Assembly (NCBI RefSeq): GCF_028863665.1
Contig: NZ_JARBFX010000006.1
Span: 1-64,000, forward strand
DNA: 64,000 nt
Source: Aquabacter sediminis
GTDB lineage: Bacteria; Pseudomonadota; Alphaproteobacteria; Rhizobiales; Xanthobacteraceae
Reading direction: 5' to 3'
Shown here: positions 46,582 to 58,070 of the stretch, piece after piece
Numbering within the stretch: position 1 is the stretch's first letter
Layout of the letters: each line of letters opens with the position of its first letter
The notes under the pieces: generated by a model
Told to the model about the DNA's origin: nothing
Database searches by the model: none
The model's input: only the letters and a program-made list of their open reading frames with translations
Made by a program: the position numbers and the translations under genes

Positions 46582-47811
46582 TCAGCTCTTCTTCACCAGC
46601 GTGCAGGTGGACTCCGCCAGCGGCTTGAAGGCTTCGTTGCCGGGAATGGTGCGCAGGATCTTCATCAGGTCCCACTCATTCTTGGAGTCCGCCGGCGCCT
46701 TGGCTTCGGCCAGATACATGTCGTGCACCATGCGGCCATCCGCCCGGATGACGCCGTTCTTGGCGAAGAAGTCATTGACCGGATTGGCCTTCATCCATTC
46801 CGAGACCTTCGCCGCATCCTCCGAGCCCACCGCCTTCACGGCGTTCAGATAATGCATGGTGGCCGAATAGGCGCCCGCCTGCACCATGGAAGGCTGGGCA
46901 TTGTTGCGGGCGTAATACTTCTTGGAGAAGGCGCGGCTCTCCTCGTCGCGGTCCCAATAGAAGCCGGTTGTGAACTTCAGGCCCTGCGCCACCTTCAGGC
47001 CCAGCGCCTTCACATCGGTGATGAAGACCAGCATGGCGGCGAGATTCTGCCCCGCCTGGGTGATGCCGAACTCGCTCGCCTGCTTGACCGAATTGACGAA
47101 GTCGCCGCCCGCATTGGCAAGGCCGATCACCTGCGCCTTGGAGGACTGGGCCTGGAGCAGGAAGGAGGAGAAATCGGTGGTGGAGAGGGGGGCGCGGGCA
47201 TTGCCCAGCACCTTGCCGCCATCGGCCAGCACCACGCGGCTTGTGTCGGCTTCCAGCGCATGACCGAAGGCATAGTCGGCGGTGATGAAGAACCAGCTCT
47301 TGCCGCCCTCCTTCACGATGGCCGAACCGGTGCCGGTGGCGAGCGCATAGGTGTCGTACACGTAGTGGACGCCATAGGGCATGCAGCCGGCATTGGTGAG
47401 GGCCGTGGTGGCCGAGCCCGCGCCGATGATGACGCGCTTCTTCTCGTCGCCCAGGCGGAACAGCGCCAGTGCCGAGGCGCTGTCGGTGGATTCGATCACC
47501 ATGTCGACGCCTTCATTGTCGAACCAGCGCCGGGCCACGCCGGAGGTGACATCCACCTTGTTCTGGTAGTCGGCGGACAGCACCTCGATGGGCTTGCCGT
47601 TCACCTTGCCGCCGAAGTCCTCGACCGCCATCTGCACAGCCGAGACCATGCCGGGGCCGCCGTGGCGGGAATAGACGCCGGTCATGTCGACGATGGCGCC
47701 GATCACCACCTTGCCGTCGGAGGCGTTCTGCGCGGCGGCAGGCAAGCTGGCGAGCGCGAGCGCGCAGGCGGCGGCGCCGGCCTGGCGCAGAAGGGTTGTG
47801 GGAAACGTCAC
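46582..47811 (-). CDS. Branched-chain amino acid/amide-type ABC transporter substrate-binding protein (orphan)
   Basis: 409 residues. A signal peptide (ending ASLPAAAQ) is followed by a type I periplasmic-binding fold: [50 protein letters not shown] core and [22 protein letters not shown]. It belongs to the LivJ/UrtA/AmiC-like family. The ligand could be an amino acid, amide or aromatic acid. The start is GTG 47811 with AAGGAGG 6 bp upstream. No permease or ATPase gene is adjacent, so it must work with a transporter encoded elsewhere or act as a sensor. Confidence 0.88.
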   Translation of the reverse strand: MTFPTTLLRQAGAAACALALASLPAAAQNASDGKVVIGAIVDMTGVYSRHGGPGMVSAVQMAVEDFGGKVNGKPIEVLSADYQNKVDVTSGVARRWFDNEGVDMVIESTDSASALALFRLGDEKKRVIIGAGSATTALTNAGCMPYGVHYVYDTYALATGTGSAIVKEGGKSWFFITADYAFGHALEADTSRVVLADGGKVLGNARAPLSTTDFSSFLLQAQSSKAQVIGLANAGGDFVNSVKQASEFGITQAGQNLAAMLVFITDVKALGLKVAQGLKFTTGFYWDRDEESRAFSKKYYARNNAQPSMVQAGAYSATMHYLNAVKAVGSEDAAKVSEWMKANPVNDFFAKNGVIRADGRMVHDMYLAEAKAPADSKNEWDLMKILRTIPGNEAFKPLAESTCTLVKKS

Positions 47812-47949
47812 GGCTTTCCTCCTTGGGTTCCACCCTTGTTGTCGCGCACCCCCTCGGACTGGTCCGGCGGGTGCGACGGGTGGTGTTTGTTCAGCAACCC
47901 TCGTGCCAAACGTAACACATTGAAAAATATAGAGTTTGAGTGTCCTCAT

Positions 47950-47967
47950 GGTGGACACGTGTCCACC
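47950..47967. promoter_or_regulatory. 18-bp perfect palindrome, candidate operator
   Basis: GGTGGACACGTGTCCACC reads identically on both strands. It lies 139 bp upstream of the binding-protein gene (minus) and about 200 bp upstream of the small gene at 48164. A second dyad (CGGAGGT/ACCTCCG) follows at about 47969-47994. The rest of this 350-bp gap shows no gene. Confidence 0.55.
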
Positions 47968-48163
47968 CGGAGGTCAGTTCCGCACACCTCCGTGTCTTCA
48001 GTGAGGACGACGGCGCGTCAGGGTAAACAATCGGTTTTTTCGCCGGGAACCACAGCCATACCGCCGCGTTGTGAAGGGCAGACGGCGTGCTCGGCGCGCC
48101 ACATGACAGGGCCGGGTCGCTCAATCACCCGGCGCCGGCACAGGGATCGGAAAGGGAATTCAG

Positions 48164-48388
48164 ATGGGCTCGTATTCCAAGATCACGCCTGCCACCACCA
48201 CGGCTCCGCTCCGCATCGTGCTGGGCGCCCGCGAATGCGAGGTGAACTCCGTGAAGGAAGCCCGCGCCTTCTTCGAGGCGGAGCATGCGGACGAGGTGGC
48301 CGAGTTCCTCCTGTCGGATCTCGGCGACGATCCGCGCTCCCTCATCGCCTTGCGCGCGAAGCTCAACATGATGCGCGCCGCCCTCTGA
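48164..48388 (+). CDS. Small hypothetical protein
   Basis: 74 residues with no signal peptide and no membrane segment. A beta-rich N-terminal half ([20 protein letters not shown]) is followed by an acidic helix and a short basic helix ([16 protein letters not shown]). GGAAAGGGAA lies 5-14 bp before the ATG. I cannot place it in a family; a weak likeness to DUF982 is not enough to claim. It is convergent with the DUF423 gene. Confidence 0.55.
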   Translation: MGSYSKITPATTTAPLRIVLGARECEVNSVKEARAFFEAEHADEVAEFLLSDLGDDPRSLIALRAKLNMMRAAL

Positions 48389-48398
48389 GGCGCGCGCC

Positions 48399-48773
48399 TT
48401 ATTCCTTCAGGGCAGCCAGAAGGCCCACTGCGGCCACGTCCAGCCAGCCCACGATCATCAGGACCCCGCCGAAAGGCGCGGAACCGCCCAGCAGTTTGAC
48501 GTCCATCAAGGCTCGCGCCGCCAGGTCGCCCGAGAATAAAATCGTGCCGAGCGCGATGGCGAGCCCGCCCACCAGAAGCGTTGCCCGACCTCGCCCGAGG
48601 CGCGCGCACGTGGCGATGATTCCCATCAGCGCCGCGGCGTGGAACAGCAGAAACTGCGCCGCCGTCATGAGCGATGCGCCGCCGGTCACGTGGGCGGACA
48701 TGGCTGCAAGGGCGACGCCGCTGGCGCCGAACAGGCCGGCGAGGGCGATGACGAGACGTGTCCAGGGCGACAT
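48399..48773 (-). CDS. DUF423 family inner-membrane protein
   Basis: 124 residues with four hydrophobic segments. The conserved pattern includes [46 protein letters not shown] and [13 protein letters not shown], the DUF423 (YgdD) signature. It is a small integral membrane protein of unknown function. The ATG at 48773 has a weak AGGGG 6-8 bp upstream. Confidence 0.85.
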   Translation of the reverse strand: MSPWTRLVIALAGLFGASGVALAAMSAHVTGGASLMTAAQFLLFHAAALMGIIATCARLGRGRATLLVGGLAIALGTILFSGDLAARALMDVKLLGGSAPFGGVLMIVGWLDVAAVGLLAALKE

Positions 48774-49143
48774 GATCCCCTCTCCAGCGGTTCGGCCCGA
48801 AAGGGCGCTGCCGCCTCATAGCGCAGACGTCCGTCGCTTCCCAGCCAGGGGCGCGTCGGACGGCTGCGTCATGTGCGCCGCAGACGGGTGTCGCGGCCGC
48901 TTGACGTTAAGGGCCTTCGCCCAAAGTCTGCCCCGCCCCCGCCTTGTGGCATCCGAGGCTGCTCCCCATAATCCAGCCAAGTTCGCGCAGCCGCGAAGGC
49001 TGCGCCCCGGAGCCGGGGACATCAGCCCCGCGCGCTCCGGCGAAAGGGAGAGATGGCCCGCACGCCCGCTGTCACATGACGGCCGCGAAGCCGTCGCTAA
49101 ACACGAAGCGCTTGCAGCGCGCTGCAAGGGGGAGACGAAGCCG

Positions 49144-51096
<1,953 letters not shown>

Positions 51097-51100
51097 TGGG

Positions 51101-51136
51101 AAAATCCCCTGGCGCCGGCTTCGGCTGGCGCCAGGG
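51101..51136 (-). terminator. Hairpin between acs and the small convergent gene
   Basis: CCCTGGCGCC (51107-51116) and GGCGCCAGGG (51127-51136) form a 10-bp perfect stem. Read on the minus strand it is followed by GATTTT, so it fits a terminator for the gene at 51234. It may also protect the acs 3' end. Confidence 0.6.
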
Positions 51137-51233
51137 CGTCAAGATAGAAGGAAAGGCCACATGTCTGGGTCAGGCCGGCCGCACCAGCTTCAAGCCAGAG
51201 ACGGGCGGTGCCGAACGGCCCCATGGGCGTGCC

Positions 51234-51572
51234 TCACATGGCGTCGATGCCGACCGCAAGGTCACGCAGGGATGACATGACGGGAAAGCCATAGCCCTTG
51301 TCGTGGTCATAGACGCGCAATCGCCCCTCGCGGTGGTACGTCGTGGTGTAAATGTCCGCCGCGATAATTTGCAAAGCTGACATGAGGGCTTGAAGCGCAT
51401 CGACGCCCGCGCCCTCTCTCTTCACGGGTCCGTCCGGCCAGTCGATCTCATACCGACACGACCAAGCCGTGCCGACAGGAACCTGGAGCTGCACCGGCTG
51501 AAAAACGCGGATGTCGAACGCCCGCTCGCCCTTGCGGGTCTTCAGATAGAGGCGATGCGTCAGCACCAACAT
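51234..51572 (-). CDS. Small conserved protein, DUF6968-like
   Basis: 112 residues, soluble. THRLYLKTRKGERAFDIRVFQPVQL, WSCRYEIDWPDG, GVDALQALMSALQIIAADIYT and RLRVYDHDKGYGFPV match, from memory, the DUF6968 family found widely in Proteobacteria; function unknown. ATG 51572 has AGGAGG 7 bp upstream. About 500 bp follow before the next gene on the other strand (51573-52078). They include an AT-rich stretch (51735-51775), probably the promoter, and nothing else I can support. Confidence 0.7.
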   Translation of the reverse strand: MLVLTHRLYLKTRKGERAFDIRVFQPVQLQVPVGTAWSCRYEIDWPDGPVKREGAGVDALQALMSALQIIAADIYTTTYHREGRLRVYDHDKGYGFPVMSSLRDLAVGIDAM

Positions 51573-52078
51573 GATGGGACCTCCTGGATCGAGGCGGGGC
51601 AGCCCCACCTGAGTAGATCGCCTGCAGGACAATCCTACCGCGATCCTGGACGAGACCAAGTTCCTTCCCGCCGAGCAGGGATGTCACCGAGGGTGACCGA
51701 TGCCGCCCGGCTCGCCTCCTCCTTGACCTCCGTCATATAAGATATTATTCTTATTTTGATTGATGGCAGGGAACATTTTGCTAGACGCAGGAGCGCATGC
51801 CGGTTCCACAGAATGCAGATCACCATGGCGCCCCCCGCCCGGTGCGAGAGATAGGCGTCCCAGCCTCCCTCCAGGGCTCATCCGAGGCGCTTGGGCTTGA
51901 CCGGACATCGATGGGCCGAGCCAGCGGCCCATTGGCAATCCAGAATTCACGCATATTCTTCGTCAATTATACCTCAGCCACGCGGAGTGCGGGAAATAGG
52001 GTTTCGCTCCGTCAAGGCCCATGCTAATTTGCCGTGAAATGCGCCAAATCGCATAAACGGGATGTAAATGGAGAGCCC

Positions 52079-53092
52079 ATGCTGAACCGCCGCACTTTTC
52101 TCGCGCTCGCCGCGGCCTCCTCGGCGGCCATGCCGCGCCTGGCCTTTGCGCAGCAGGGGCCGAACTCCATCCTCAATGTCTCCTACGACATCTCCCGCGA
52201 GCTCTACACCTCGGTGAATGAAGGCTTCGTCCCCGCATGGAAGCAGAAGACCGGCCAGCAGATCACGGTGAACCAGAGCCATGCCGGCTCGTCCCGCCAG
52301 GCCCGCGCCATCATCGAGGGGCTTGAGGCGGACGTGGTGACCTTCAATCAGGAACTGGACGTGGAAGTCCTGGCCAAGGCCGGCTTCGTCGCCAAGGACT
52401 GGAAGAAGAAGTTCCCCAACAACGCCTCGCCCTATTATTCCTTCCCCGCCTTCCTGGTGCGGGCGGGCAACCCGAAGGGCATCAAGGACTGGAACGACCT
52501 GGTTCGGGATGACGTGAAGGTCATCTTCCCGAACCCGAAGACCTCCGGCAATGCGCGCTACACGTATCTGGCCGCCTATGCCTATGCGCTGGAGCAGAAC
52601 AAGGGCGACGTGGCCAAGGCCGACGCCTTCGTGAAGAAGCTGCTTTCCAACGTGCCGGTGTTCGACACGGGCGGACGCGCCGCGACCACCACCTTCGTGG
52701 AGCGCGACACCGGCGACGTGCTTGTGACCTTCGAGGCCGAGACCCGGGTGATCCAGGACCTTTACAAGGACAAGAAGCTCCAGACCGTGGTGCCCTCCGT
52801 CAGCCTCCAGGGCGATTTCCCCGTGGCGGTGGTGGAGAAGGTGGTCGACAAGCGCGGCTCACGGGCCGTCGCTACCGCCTATCTGGAATTCCTGTATTCG
52901 CCGGAAGGCCAGACCATCCTCGCCAAGGGCTATAACCGCGTGGTGGACCCCAAGGTGGCGGCCGAGTTCAAGGACCAATTCCCGCCCATTCGTCTGCTCA
53001 CCGTCGACGCGGTCTTCGGTGGCTGGGAAAAGGTCCAGGCCGAGCAGTTCGCCTCGGGCGGAAAGCTGGACCAGCTCTTTACCGGGCGCTGA
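52079..53092 (+). CDS. sbp: Sulfate/thiosulfate ABC transporter periplasmic binding protein (orphan)
   Basis: 337 residues. A twin-Arg-like signal peptide (NRRTFLALAAASSAAMPRLAFA) is followed by LNVSYDISRELYTSVNEGFVPAWK, NQSHAGSSRQARAIIEGLEADVVTFNQELDVE and VIFPNPKTSGNARYTYLAAYAYAL, the Sbp/CysP signatures that bind sulfate. The cysTWA permease and ATPase genes that usually follow are absent: only repeats and then amtB (opposite strand) come next. ATG 52079 has GGAGAG 5 bp upstream. Confidence 0.93.
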   Translation: MLNRRTFLALAAASSAAMPRLAFAQQGPNSILNVSYDISRELYTSVNEGFVPAWKQKTGQQITVNQSHAGSSRQARAIIEGLEADVVTFNQELDVEVLAKAGFVAKDWKKKFPNNASPYYSFPAFLVRAGNPKGIKDWNDLVRDDVKVIFPNPKTSGNARYTYLAAYAYALEQNKGDVAKADAFVKKLLSNVPVFDTGGRAATTTFVERDTGDVLVTFEAETRVIQDLYKDKKLQTVVPSVSLQGDFPVAVVEKVVDKRGSRAVATAYLEFLYSPEGQTILAKGYNRVVDPKVAAEFKDQFPPIRLLTVDAVFGGWEKVQAEQFASGGKLDQLFTGR

Positions 53093-53146
53093 TCGGCCCG
53101 AGCCGGGACAGCCCTTCGGAGCGGCCGATCGGAGCAGCTCTTGGGG

Positions 53147-53211
53147 AGCCATTCTTGGAAGCCATTCTTGGAAGCCATTCTTGGAAGCCATTCTTGGAAG
53201 CCATTCTTGGA
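53147..53211. repeat. 13-bp tandem repeat, five exact copies
   Basis: AGCCATTCTTGGA occurs five times in a row from 53147, flanked by degenerate copies on both sides (AGCAGCTCTTGGGG before, AGCCGCTCTTGGGA after). Confidence 0.95.
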
Positions 53212-53247
53212 AGCCGCTCTTGGGAGACGGTCCGCTTGGAGCATGCG

Positions 53248-53276
53248 CCGATCAGCCTGCACCGCAGGCTGATCGG
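53248..53276. repeat. 13-bp perfect inverted repeat
   Basis: CCGATCAGCCTGC (53248-53260) and GCAGGCTGATCGG (53264-53276) with a 3-nt loop. Confidence 0.85.
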
Positions 53277-53303
53277 ATCACGCATTCTTTCTCAATAAGT
53301 GAG

Positions 53304-53352
53304 AGGGCGATTCACCGATCAGATTGGTTCAATCTGATCGGTGAATCGCCCT
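53304..53352. repeat. 22-bp perfect inverted repeat
   Basis: The arm at 53304-53325 (AGGGCGATTCACC...) is the exact reverse complement of 53331-53352, with a 5-nt loop. It shares the CCGATCAG/CTGATCGG core with the inverted repeat 30 bp upstream, and each arm carries a GANTC site. Confidence 0.95.
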
Positions 53353-53361
53353 AAACATTCG

Positions 53362-53391
53362 AAGGAGCGGCCCTGCCGCTCCTTTTGTTTT
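53362..53391 (+). terminator. Rho-independent terminator
   Basis: A 10-bp stem, AAGGAGCGGC (53362-53371) with GCCGCTCCTT (53375-53384), 3-nt loop, followed by TTGTTTT. It probably ends the sbp transcript, 270 bp after the stop. Confidence 0.7.
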
Positions 53392-53552
53392 GCGCACTGC
53401 GTGCTGGGTTGCCGCAAGACCCAGAAACATGCCCCAAAACGTGACGAAGCCCCGGCCCTTGCGGACCGAGGCTTCGTCTTCCCCTCTTCTTATCCTTTCG
53501 CCGGAAGACCGGCGTCCCTTGACGGCGGCCGGCCCGACCGGACCGGCGCCGG

Positions 53553-53581
53553 GGAAAGGGCGGAGCCGGAACGCTCCGCCC
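53553..53581 (-). terminator. Terminator of glnK-amtB
   Basis: Minus strand: GGGCGGAGC/GCTCCGCCC 9-bp stem with a 6-nt loop and a short TTT tail, directly after the amtB stop. Confidence 0.5.
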
Positions 53582-53587
53582 ATCCCA

Positions 53588-55075
53588 TCAGCTGTGGTAG
53601 GCGCGCTCGCCGTGCTCGGTGATGTCGAGGCCCTCGCGCTCCTTCTCCACCGACACGCGCAGGCCGACGACCGCGTTGACGATGAAGTAGATGATGGCGG
53701 AGCCGATGCCCGACCACACGACGGTGATGAGCACGCCCTTGATCTGCGCCATCACCTGGGTGGCCATGCTGTAATCGGCGACCGCACCGGTGGTGTAGTC
53801 GTAGATGCCCGTGCCGCCGAGAGCGGGGCTGACCACGATGCCGGTAGCGATGGCGCCGAAGATGCCGCCGACGCCATGCACGCCGAACACGTCGAGCGAG
53901 TCGTCATAGCCGAAGGCGTTCTTCACGGTGGTGCAGAAGAAGAAGCACACCACGCCGACGCCGAGGCCGGAGATCAGCGCGCCCATGATGCCCGCAAAGC
54001 CTGCCATGGGGGTCACGGCCACGAGGCCGGCCACCGCGCCGGACACCACGCCGAGCATGGACGGCTTACCCTTGGCCAGCCATTCCACCACCATCCAGGA
54101 GAGGGCAGCGGCGCAGGTGGCGATAAAGGTGTTCATCATGGCCAGGGCGGTCAGGCCGTTGGCTTCCAGGTTGGAGCCGGCATTGAAGCCGAACCAGCCG
54201 ACCCACAGCAGGCCGGCGCCGACCAGGGTGAGGGTCAGAGAGTGGGGCGAGAGGGCTTCCTTGCCGTAGCCGGTCCGCTTGCCGATGATGATGCAGCCCA
54301 CGAGAGCGGCGATACCGGCATTGATGTGCACCACGGTGCCGCCGGCGAAGTCGATGGCGCCCAGCTTGTAGAGATAGCCGGCATCGGCGAGCACGGCGTC
54401 CAGGGCCTCCTGGGCGGCGGTCTTGGCGGCACCGTCAGCAGCAGCGGCAACCGCCTTGGCAGCGGCGTCCACCGCGTCCGGGCCGGCCCAGTACCACACC
54501 ATGTGCGCCATGGGGAAATAGATGAACGTGACCCAGAGCGGCACGAACAGCACGATCGCCGAGAACTTCACGCGCTCCGCGAAGGCGCCGAAGATCAGGG
54601 CCGGGGTGATCATGGCGAAGGTCATCTGGAAGGCCACGAACACCAGCTCGGGAATGGCAACGCCAACCGAGAAGGTGCCGCCGGCGGACTCGGTGGTCAC
54701 GCCGCTGAGGAAGGCCTTGGAGAAGCCGCCGATGAAGTCCGAGCCGCCGGTGAAGGCCAGCGAATAGCCGTACAGAACCCAGATGATGCCGACGATGCAG
54801 ACGGAATAGAACACCTGCATGAGCACGGACAGCATGTTCTTGGAGCGGACAAGGCCGCCATAGAACAGGGCCAAGCCGGGCACCGACATCATCAGAACCA
54901 GTAGGGCGGACACCAGCATCCAGGTGGTGTCGCCCTTGTTGATCACCGGAGCGGCCGCGGCGGCGGGAGCGGCATCGGCACCGGGCGTCGCGGTCTGCGC
55001 CAGCACCGGCAGGGCGATGGCCGCTGCGGTCAGGAGGGTTGGCAGTCCCACACGGGACCAGGTCTTGAGCGTCAT
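53588..55075 (-). CDS. amtB: Ammonium transporter
   Basis: 495 residues. A cleavable signal peptide (ending VLAQT) and an Ala-rich N-terminal segment are followed by 11 transmembrane helices. Landmarks are WMLVSALLVLMMSVPGLALFYGGLVRSKNMLS, FAMITPALIFGAFAERVKF, FAGGTVVHINAGIAALVG with the pore His, and GWFGFNAGSNLEAN. An unusual Ala-rich insertion of about 35 residues (about 210-245) extends the loop after WYWAGPDA. It conducts ammonium across the inner membrane and is gated by GlnK, encoded 28 bp upstream. The start at 55075 is MTLKTWSRV. Confidence 0.96.
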   Translation of the reverse strand: MTLKTWSRVGLPTLLTAAAIALPVLAQTATPGADAAPAAAAAPVINKGDTTWMLVSALLVLMMSVPGLALFYGGLVRSKNMLSVLMQVFYSVCIVGIIWVLYGYSLAFTGGSDFIGGFSKAFLSGVTTESAGGTFSVGVAIPELVFVAFQMTFAMITPALIFGAFAERVKFSAIVLFVPLWVTFIYFPMAHMVWYWAGPDAVDAAAKAVAAAADGAAKTAAQEALDAVLADAGYLYKLGAIDFAGGTVVHINAGIAALVGCIIIGKRTGYGKEALSPHSLTLTLVGAGLLWVGWFGFNAGSNLEANGLTALAMMNTFIATCAAALSWMVVEWLAKGKPSMLGVVSGAVAGLVAVTPMAGFAGIMGALISGLGVGVVCFFFCTTVKNAFGYDDSLDVFGVHGVGGIFGAIATGIVVSPALGGTGIYDYTTGAVADYSMATQVMAQIKGVLITVVWSGIGSAIIYFIVNAVVGLRVSVEKEREGLDITEHGERAYHS

Positions 55076-55103
55076 GGAAAAGGGCTCCGTGAAATGAGAA
55101 AGG

Positions 55104-55584
<481 letters not shown>

Positions 55585-55716
55585 TCCCGCAGAGTCAGGG
55601 CGTGGGCGTGCTTATTTTCTCGCCAGAAGACCTGCCGTGACGGCATCGCCCCCCTGATGCCCAATTCTTCGCACAAAAAATAGGCGAAGAGCACAAGATT
55701 ACGTCAGGCTATCTCG

Positions 55717-56616
55717 CTATTGCGAGACAGGCCGCATCAATCCCTCTTGCGCTGCCGAAGCCACCAGCACGCCCTCGCGCGTGAAAAGCTCGCCGCGGCA
55801 GAAGCCACGCCCCCCGAAGGCGGCGGGGCTCTCCTGGACGTAAAGGAGCCATTCATCGGCGCGAAACGGGCGGTGGAACCACAAGGCATGGTCGAGGCTT
55901 GCCACCTGAAGGTCCCGGTCGAACACGCTGCGGCCATGAGGCAGGAGGGCAGCCTGGAGGAGGGACAGGTCGGAGGCATAGGCGAGCACCGCCTGATGCA
56001 GAGGCAGCCCCTCGGGAAGCGGTCCGCGGGTCCGGATCCAAAGGCTGGGTCGGGACGTATCGCCGGTCCGGCCGCTATAGGGTGCATCCAGGCCGGTCGG
56101 CTTTACCTCCAAGGGGCGGAGCGCCATCCAGTCTCGCTTGGAGGCATTTGGAAAACGGGCGATGAGCTTTTCGCGCCAGACATCGTCTGACGGAAGGTCT
56201 TCGGGCATGGGCACGTCGGGCATGCGCCCCTGGTGCATCAACCCGCCCTCCTCTACTTGAAAGGAGACCGACATGGAGAAAATGGCGCGGCCCCGCTGGA
56301 TGGCCACCACGCGGCGCGTCGTAAAGCTGCGGCCATCGCGGATGCGATCCACCTCGAACACGATGGGCACGGTCGGATCACCCGCCAGAAGAAAATAGGC
56401 GTGCAGGGAATGGGCGATGCGGTCAGGCTCCACCGTGCGCTGGGCAGCGATCAAGGATTGTGCGATCACCTGCCCGCCGAAGATCCGCCCTCCGGACGCG
56501 CTGACGCTGCGACCCCGGAACAGGTTGATCTCCAGGGGCTCGAGATCAAGGATGCTCAGCAGAGCATCCACGTCGGTGGCGGGGCGGGACGTGGAATCGG
56601 AGGCGGGCTGGTCCAT
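55717..56616 (-). CDS. tesB: Acyl-CoA thioesterase II
   Basis: 299 residues with a double hot-dog fold. RIFGGQVIAQSLIAAQRTVE, LHAYFLLAGDPTVPIVFEVDRIRDGRSFTTRRV and SLDHALWFHRPFRADEWLLY, with the conserved Asp of the second domain, and near the C-terminus GRGFCRGELFTREG are typical TesB motifs. It hydrolyses medium- to long-chain acyl-CoA. The start at 56616 (MDQPASD) was chosen over an open frame to 56814. It is divergent from the hydroxylase gene at 56792. Confidence 0.94.
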   Translation of the reverse strand: MDQPASDSTSRPATDVDALLSILDLEPLEINLFRGRSVSASGGRIFGGQVIAQSLIAAQRTVEPDRIAHSLHAYFLLAGDPTVPIVFEVDRIRDGRSFTTRRVVAIQRGRAIFSMSVSFQVEEGGLMHQGRMPDVPMPEDLPSDDVWREKLIARFPNASKRDWMALRPLEVKPTGLDAPYSGRTGDTSRPSLWIRTRGPLPEGLPLHQAVLAYASDLSLLQAALLPHGRSVFDRDLQVASLDHALWFHRPFRADEWLLYVQESPAAFGGRGFCRGELFTREGVLVASAAQEGLMRPVSQ

Positions 56617-56791
56617 GAGGGTCGCTCGTTGGCGCGGGTCCGAGAAATCCGGATCGGCGCATGGGTTCGGTTCGCGCCCAACGAGCCATCCCGGGTTGCG
56701 CCCGTCAAGGTGAACGGCGCGGCGCTGTCCGTCGTATAGAGGGTCCGGTGCGGCGCCTTGGCGTCGCGCAGTAAGGTGAGCGAGGTCTGTC

Positions 56792-58060
56792 ATGGAAGCG
56801 ATGCAGCCGGGCATTCAGGGCGAGAGGGGGCAGAACGGCCTTCCCTCCCGCGCGGATATCGTGATTGCCGGAGCGGGACTTGCCGGACTGAGCCTTGCCC
56901 TCGCCTTGCGGGACGGGCTTGGCCGCGAGGCGGACATTGCCGTCCTCGACCCGGGCCTCAACCGTTCCTTTGATGGCGACATGCGCGCCTCGGCCATTGC
57001 CGCGGGCGCCCGGCGGCTGCTGACGGTTCTCGGCGCCTGGCAGCGCGTGGCGGACGCGGCGGAGCCCATGCGGTCCATGGTTGTCACCGACAGCCGGACG
57101 CGCGACGTGGCCCGGCCGGTCTTCCTGACCTTCGACGGCGACGTGGAGCCGGGCGAGCCTTTCGCGCACATGATCTCTAACGCCGTGCTCCAGCAGGGGC
57201 TCGCGGACCTTGCCCGCGAAGCCGGCATTCGGCTGGTGGCGGAGCCGGTGGCAAACTTCGTCGCCGACCGCTCCGGCGTGGAGGTGACCACAGCGTCGGG
57301 GGCGTCCGTGCGTGCGCAACTGCTGGTCGCCTGCGATGGCGCCAGGTCCCGCCTGCGTTCCATGGCCGGGATCCAGAACGTGGCCTGGACCTATGACCAG
57401 TCGGCCATCACCTTCACCATCGAGCACGAGCGCCCCCACGAAGGCCGCGCGGAAGAGCACTTCCTGCCGCCCGGCCCCTTTGCCGTGCTGCCCATGCGTG
57501 GCAACCGGGCGTCCATCGTCTGGACCGAGCGCACGGAAGACGCCAAGCGCATCGCCGCCTTGCCCGACTTCCTGTTCCAGGAAGAACTGGAGCAGCGCAT
57601 CGGCCATGGCCTCGGCGCGGTGCGGCCGATTTCGAAGCCCGGCGTCTATCCGCTGGGCTTTGCCATGGCCCGCAGCTTCATCGGTGAGCGTCTCGCTTTG
57701 GTCGGAGACGCCGCCCATCTCATCCATCCCATTGCCGGCCAGGGCCTGAACATGGGCCTGCGGGACGTGGCGGCGCTCGCTGAGGCCGTCACCGATGCCG
57801 CGCGGACCGGCCTGGACTTCGCATCCCCGGCCGTGCTGGAGCGCTACCAGCGCTGGCGGCGGTTCGACACGCTGGCCATGGGGGTGGCGACGGACGGCCT
57901 GAACCGGCTCTTCTCCAACCGCTCCGACGCGCTGCGCCTGGTGCGGGACATGGGCCTCGGTCTGGTCGACCGGATGCCGCGCCTCAAAGGCCTGTTCATC
58001 CGCGATGCGGCAGGGCTCACCGGCTCGGTGCCGAAGCTGCTGCGGGGCGAGGCGCTCTGA
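56792..58060 (+). CDS. FAD-dependent hydroxylase, UbiH/Coq6 family (ubiquinone biosynthesis)
   Basis: 422 residues. FAD fingerprints are DIVIAGAGLAGLSLALAL at about residue 22, DGARSR (about 180), and GDAAHLIHPIAGQGLNMGLRD near residue 306, the UbiH/UbiF/UbiI signature. It probably hydroxylates the ring of ubiquinone precursors; alphaproteobacteria use one to three such enzymes with different regiospecificity, and which one this is cannot be read from sequence. It is convergent with the sigma54 regulator gene (10-bp gap). Start ATG 56792; no strong RBS. Confidence 0.87.
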   Translation: MEAMQPGIQGERGQNGLPSRADIVIAGAGLAGLSLALALRDGLGREADIAVLDPGLNRSFDGDMRASAIAAGARRLLTVLGAWQRVADAAEPMRSMVVTDSRTRDVARPVFLTFDGDVEPGEPFAHMISNAVLQQGLADLAREAGIRLVAEPVANFVADRSGVEVTTASGASVRAQLLVACDGARSRLRSMAGIQNVAWTYDQSAITFTIEHERPHEGRAEEHFLPPGPFAVLPMRGNRASIVWTERTEDAKRIAALPDFLFQEELEQRIGHGLGAVRPISKPGVYPLGFAMARSFIGERLALVGDAAHLIHPIAGQGLNMGLRDVAALAEAVTDAARTGLDFASPAVLERYQRWRRFDTLAMGVATDGLNRLFSNRSDALRLVRDMGLGLVDRMPRLKGLFIRDAAGLTGSVPKLLRGEAL

Positions 58061-58070
58061 GGGGCAGCCC

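Noticed and set aside
46438..49143. Open frame continuing 2.7 kb upstream of acs in the same frame
   Set aside because: It crosses a minus-strand binding-protein gene with a signal peptide and strong RBS. Acs has its normal length and N-terminus from 49144.
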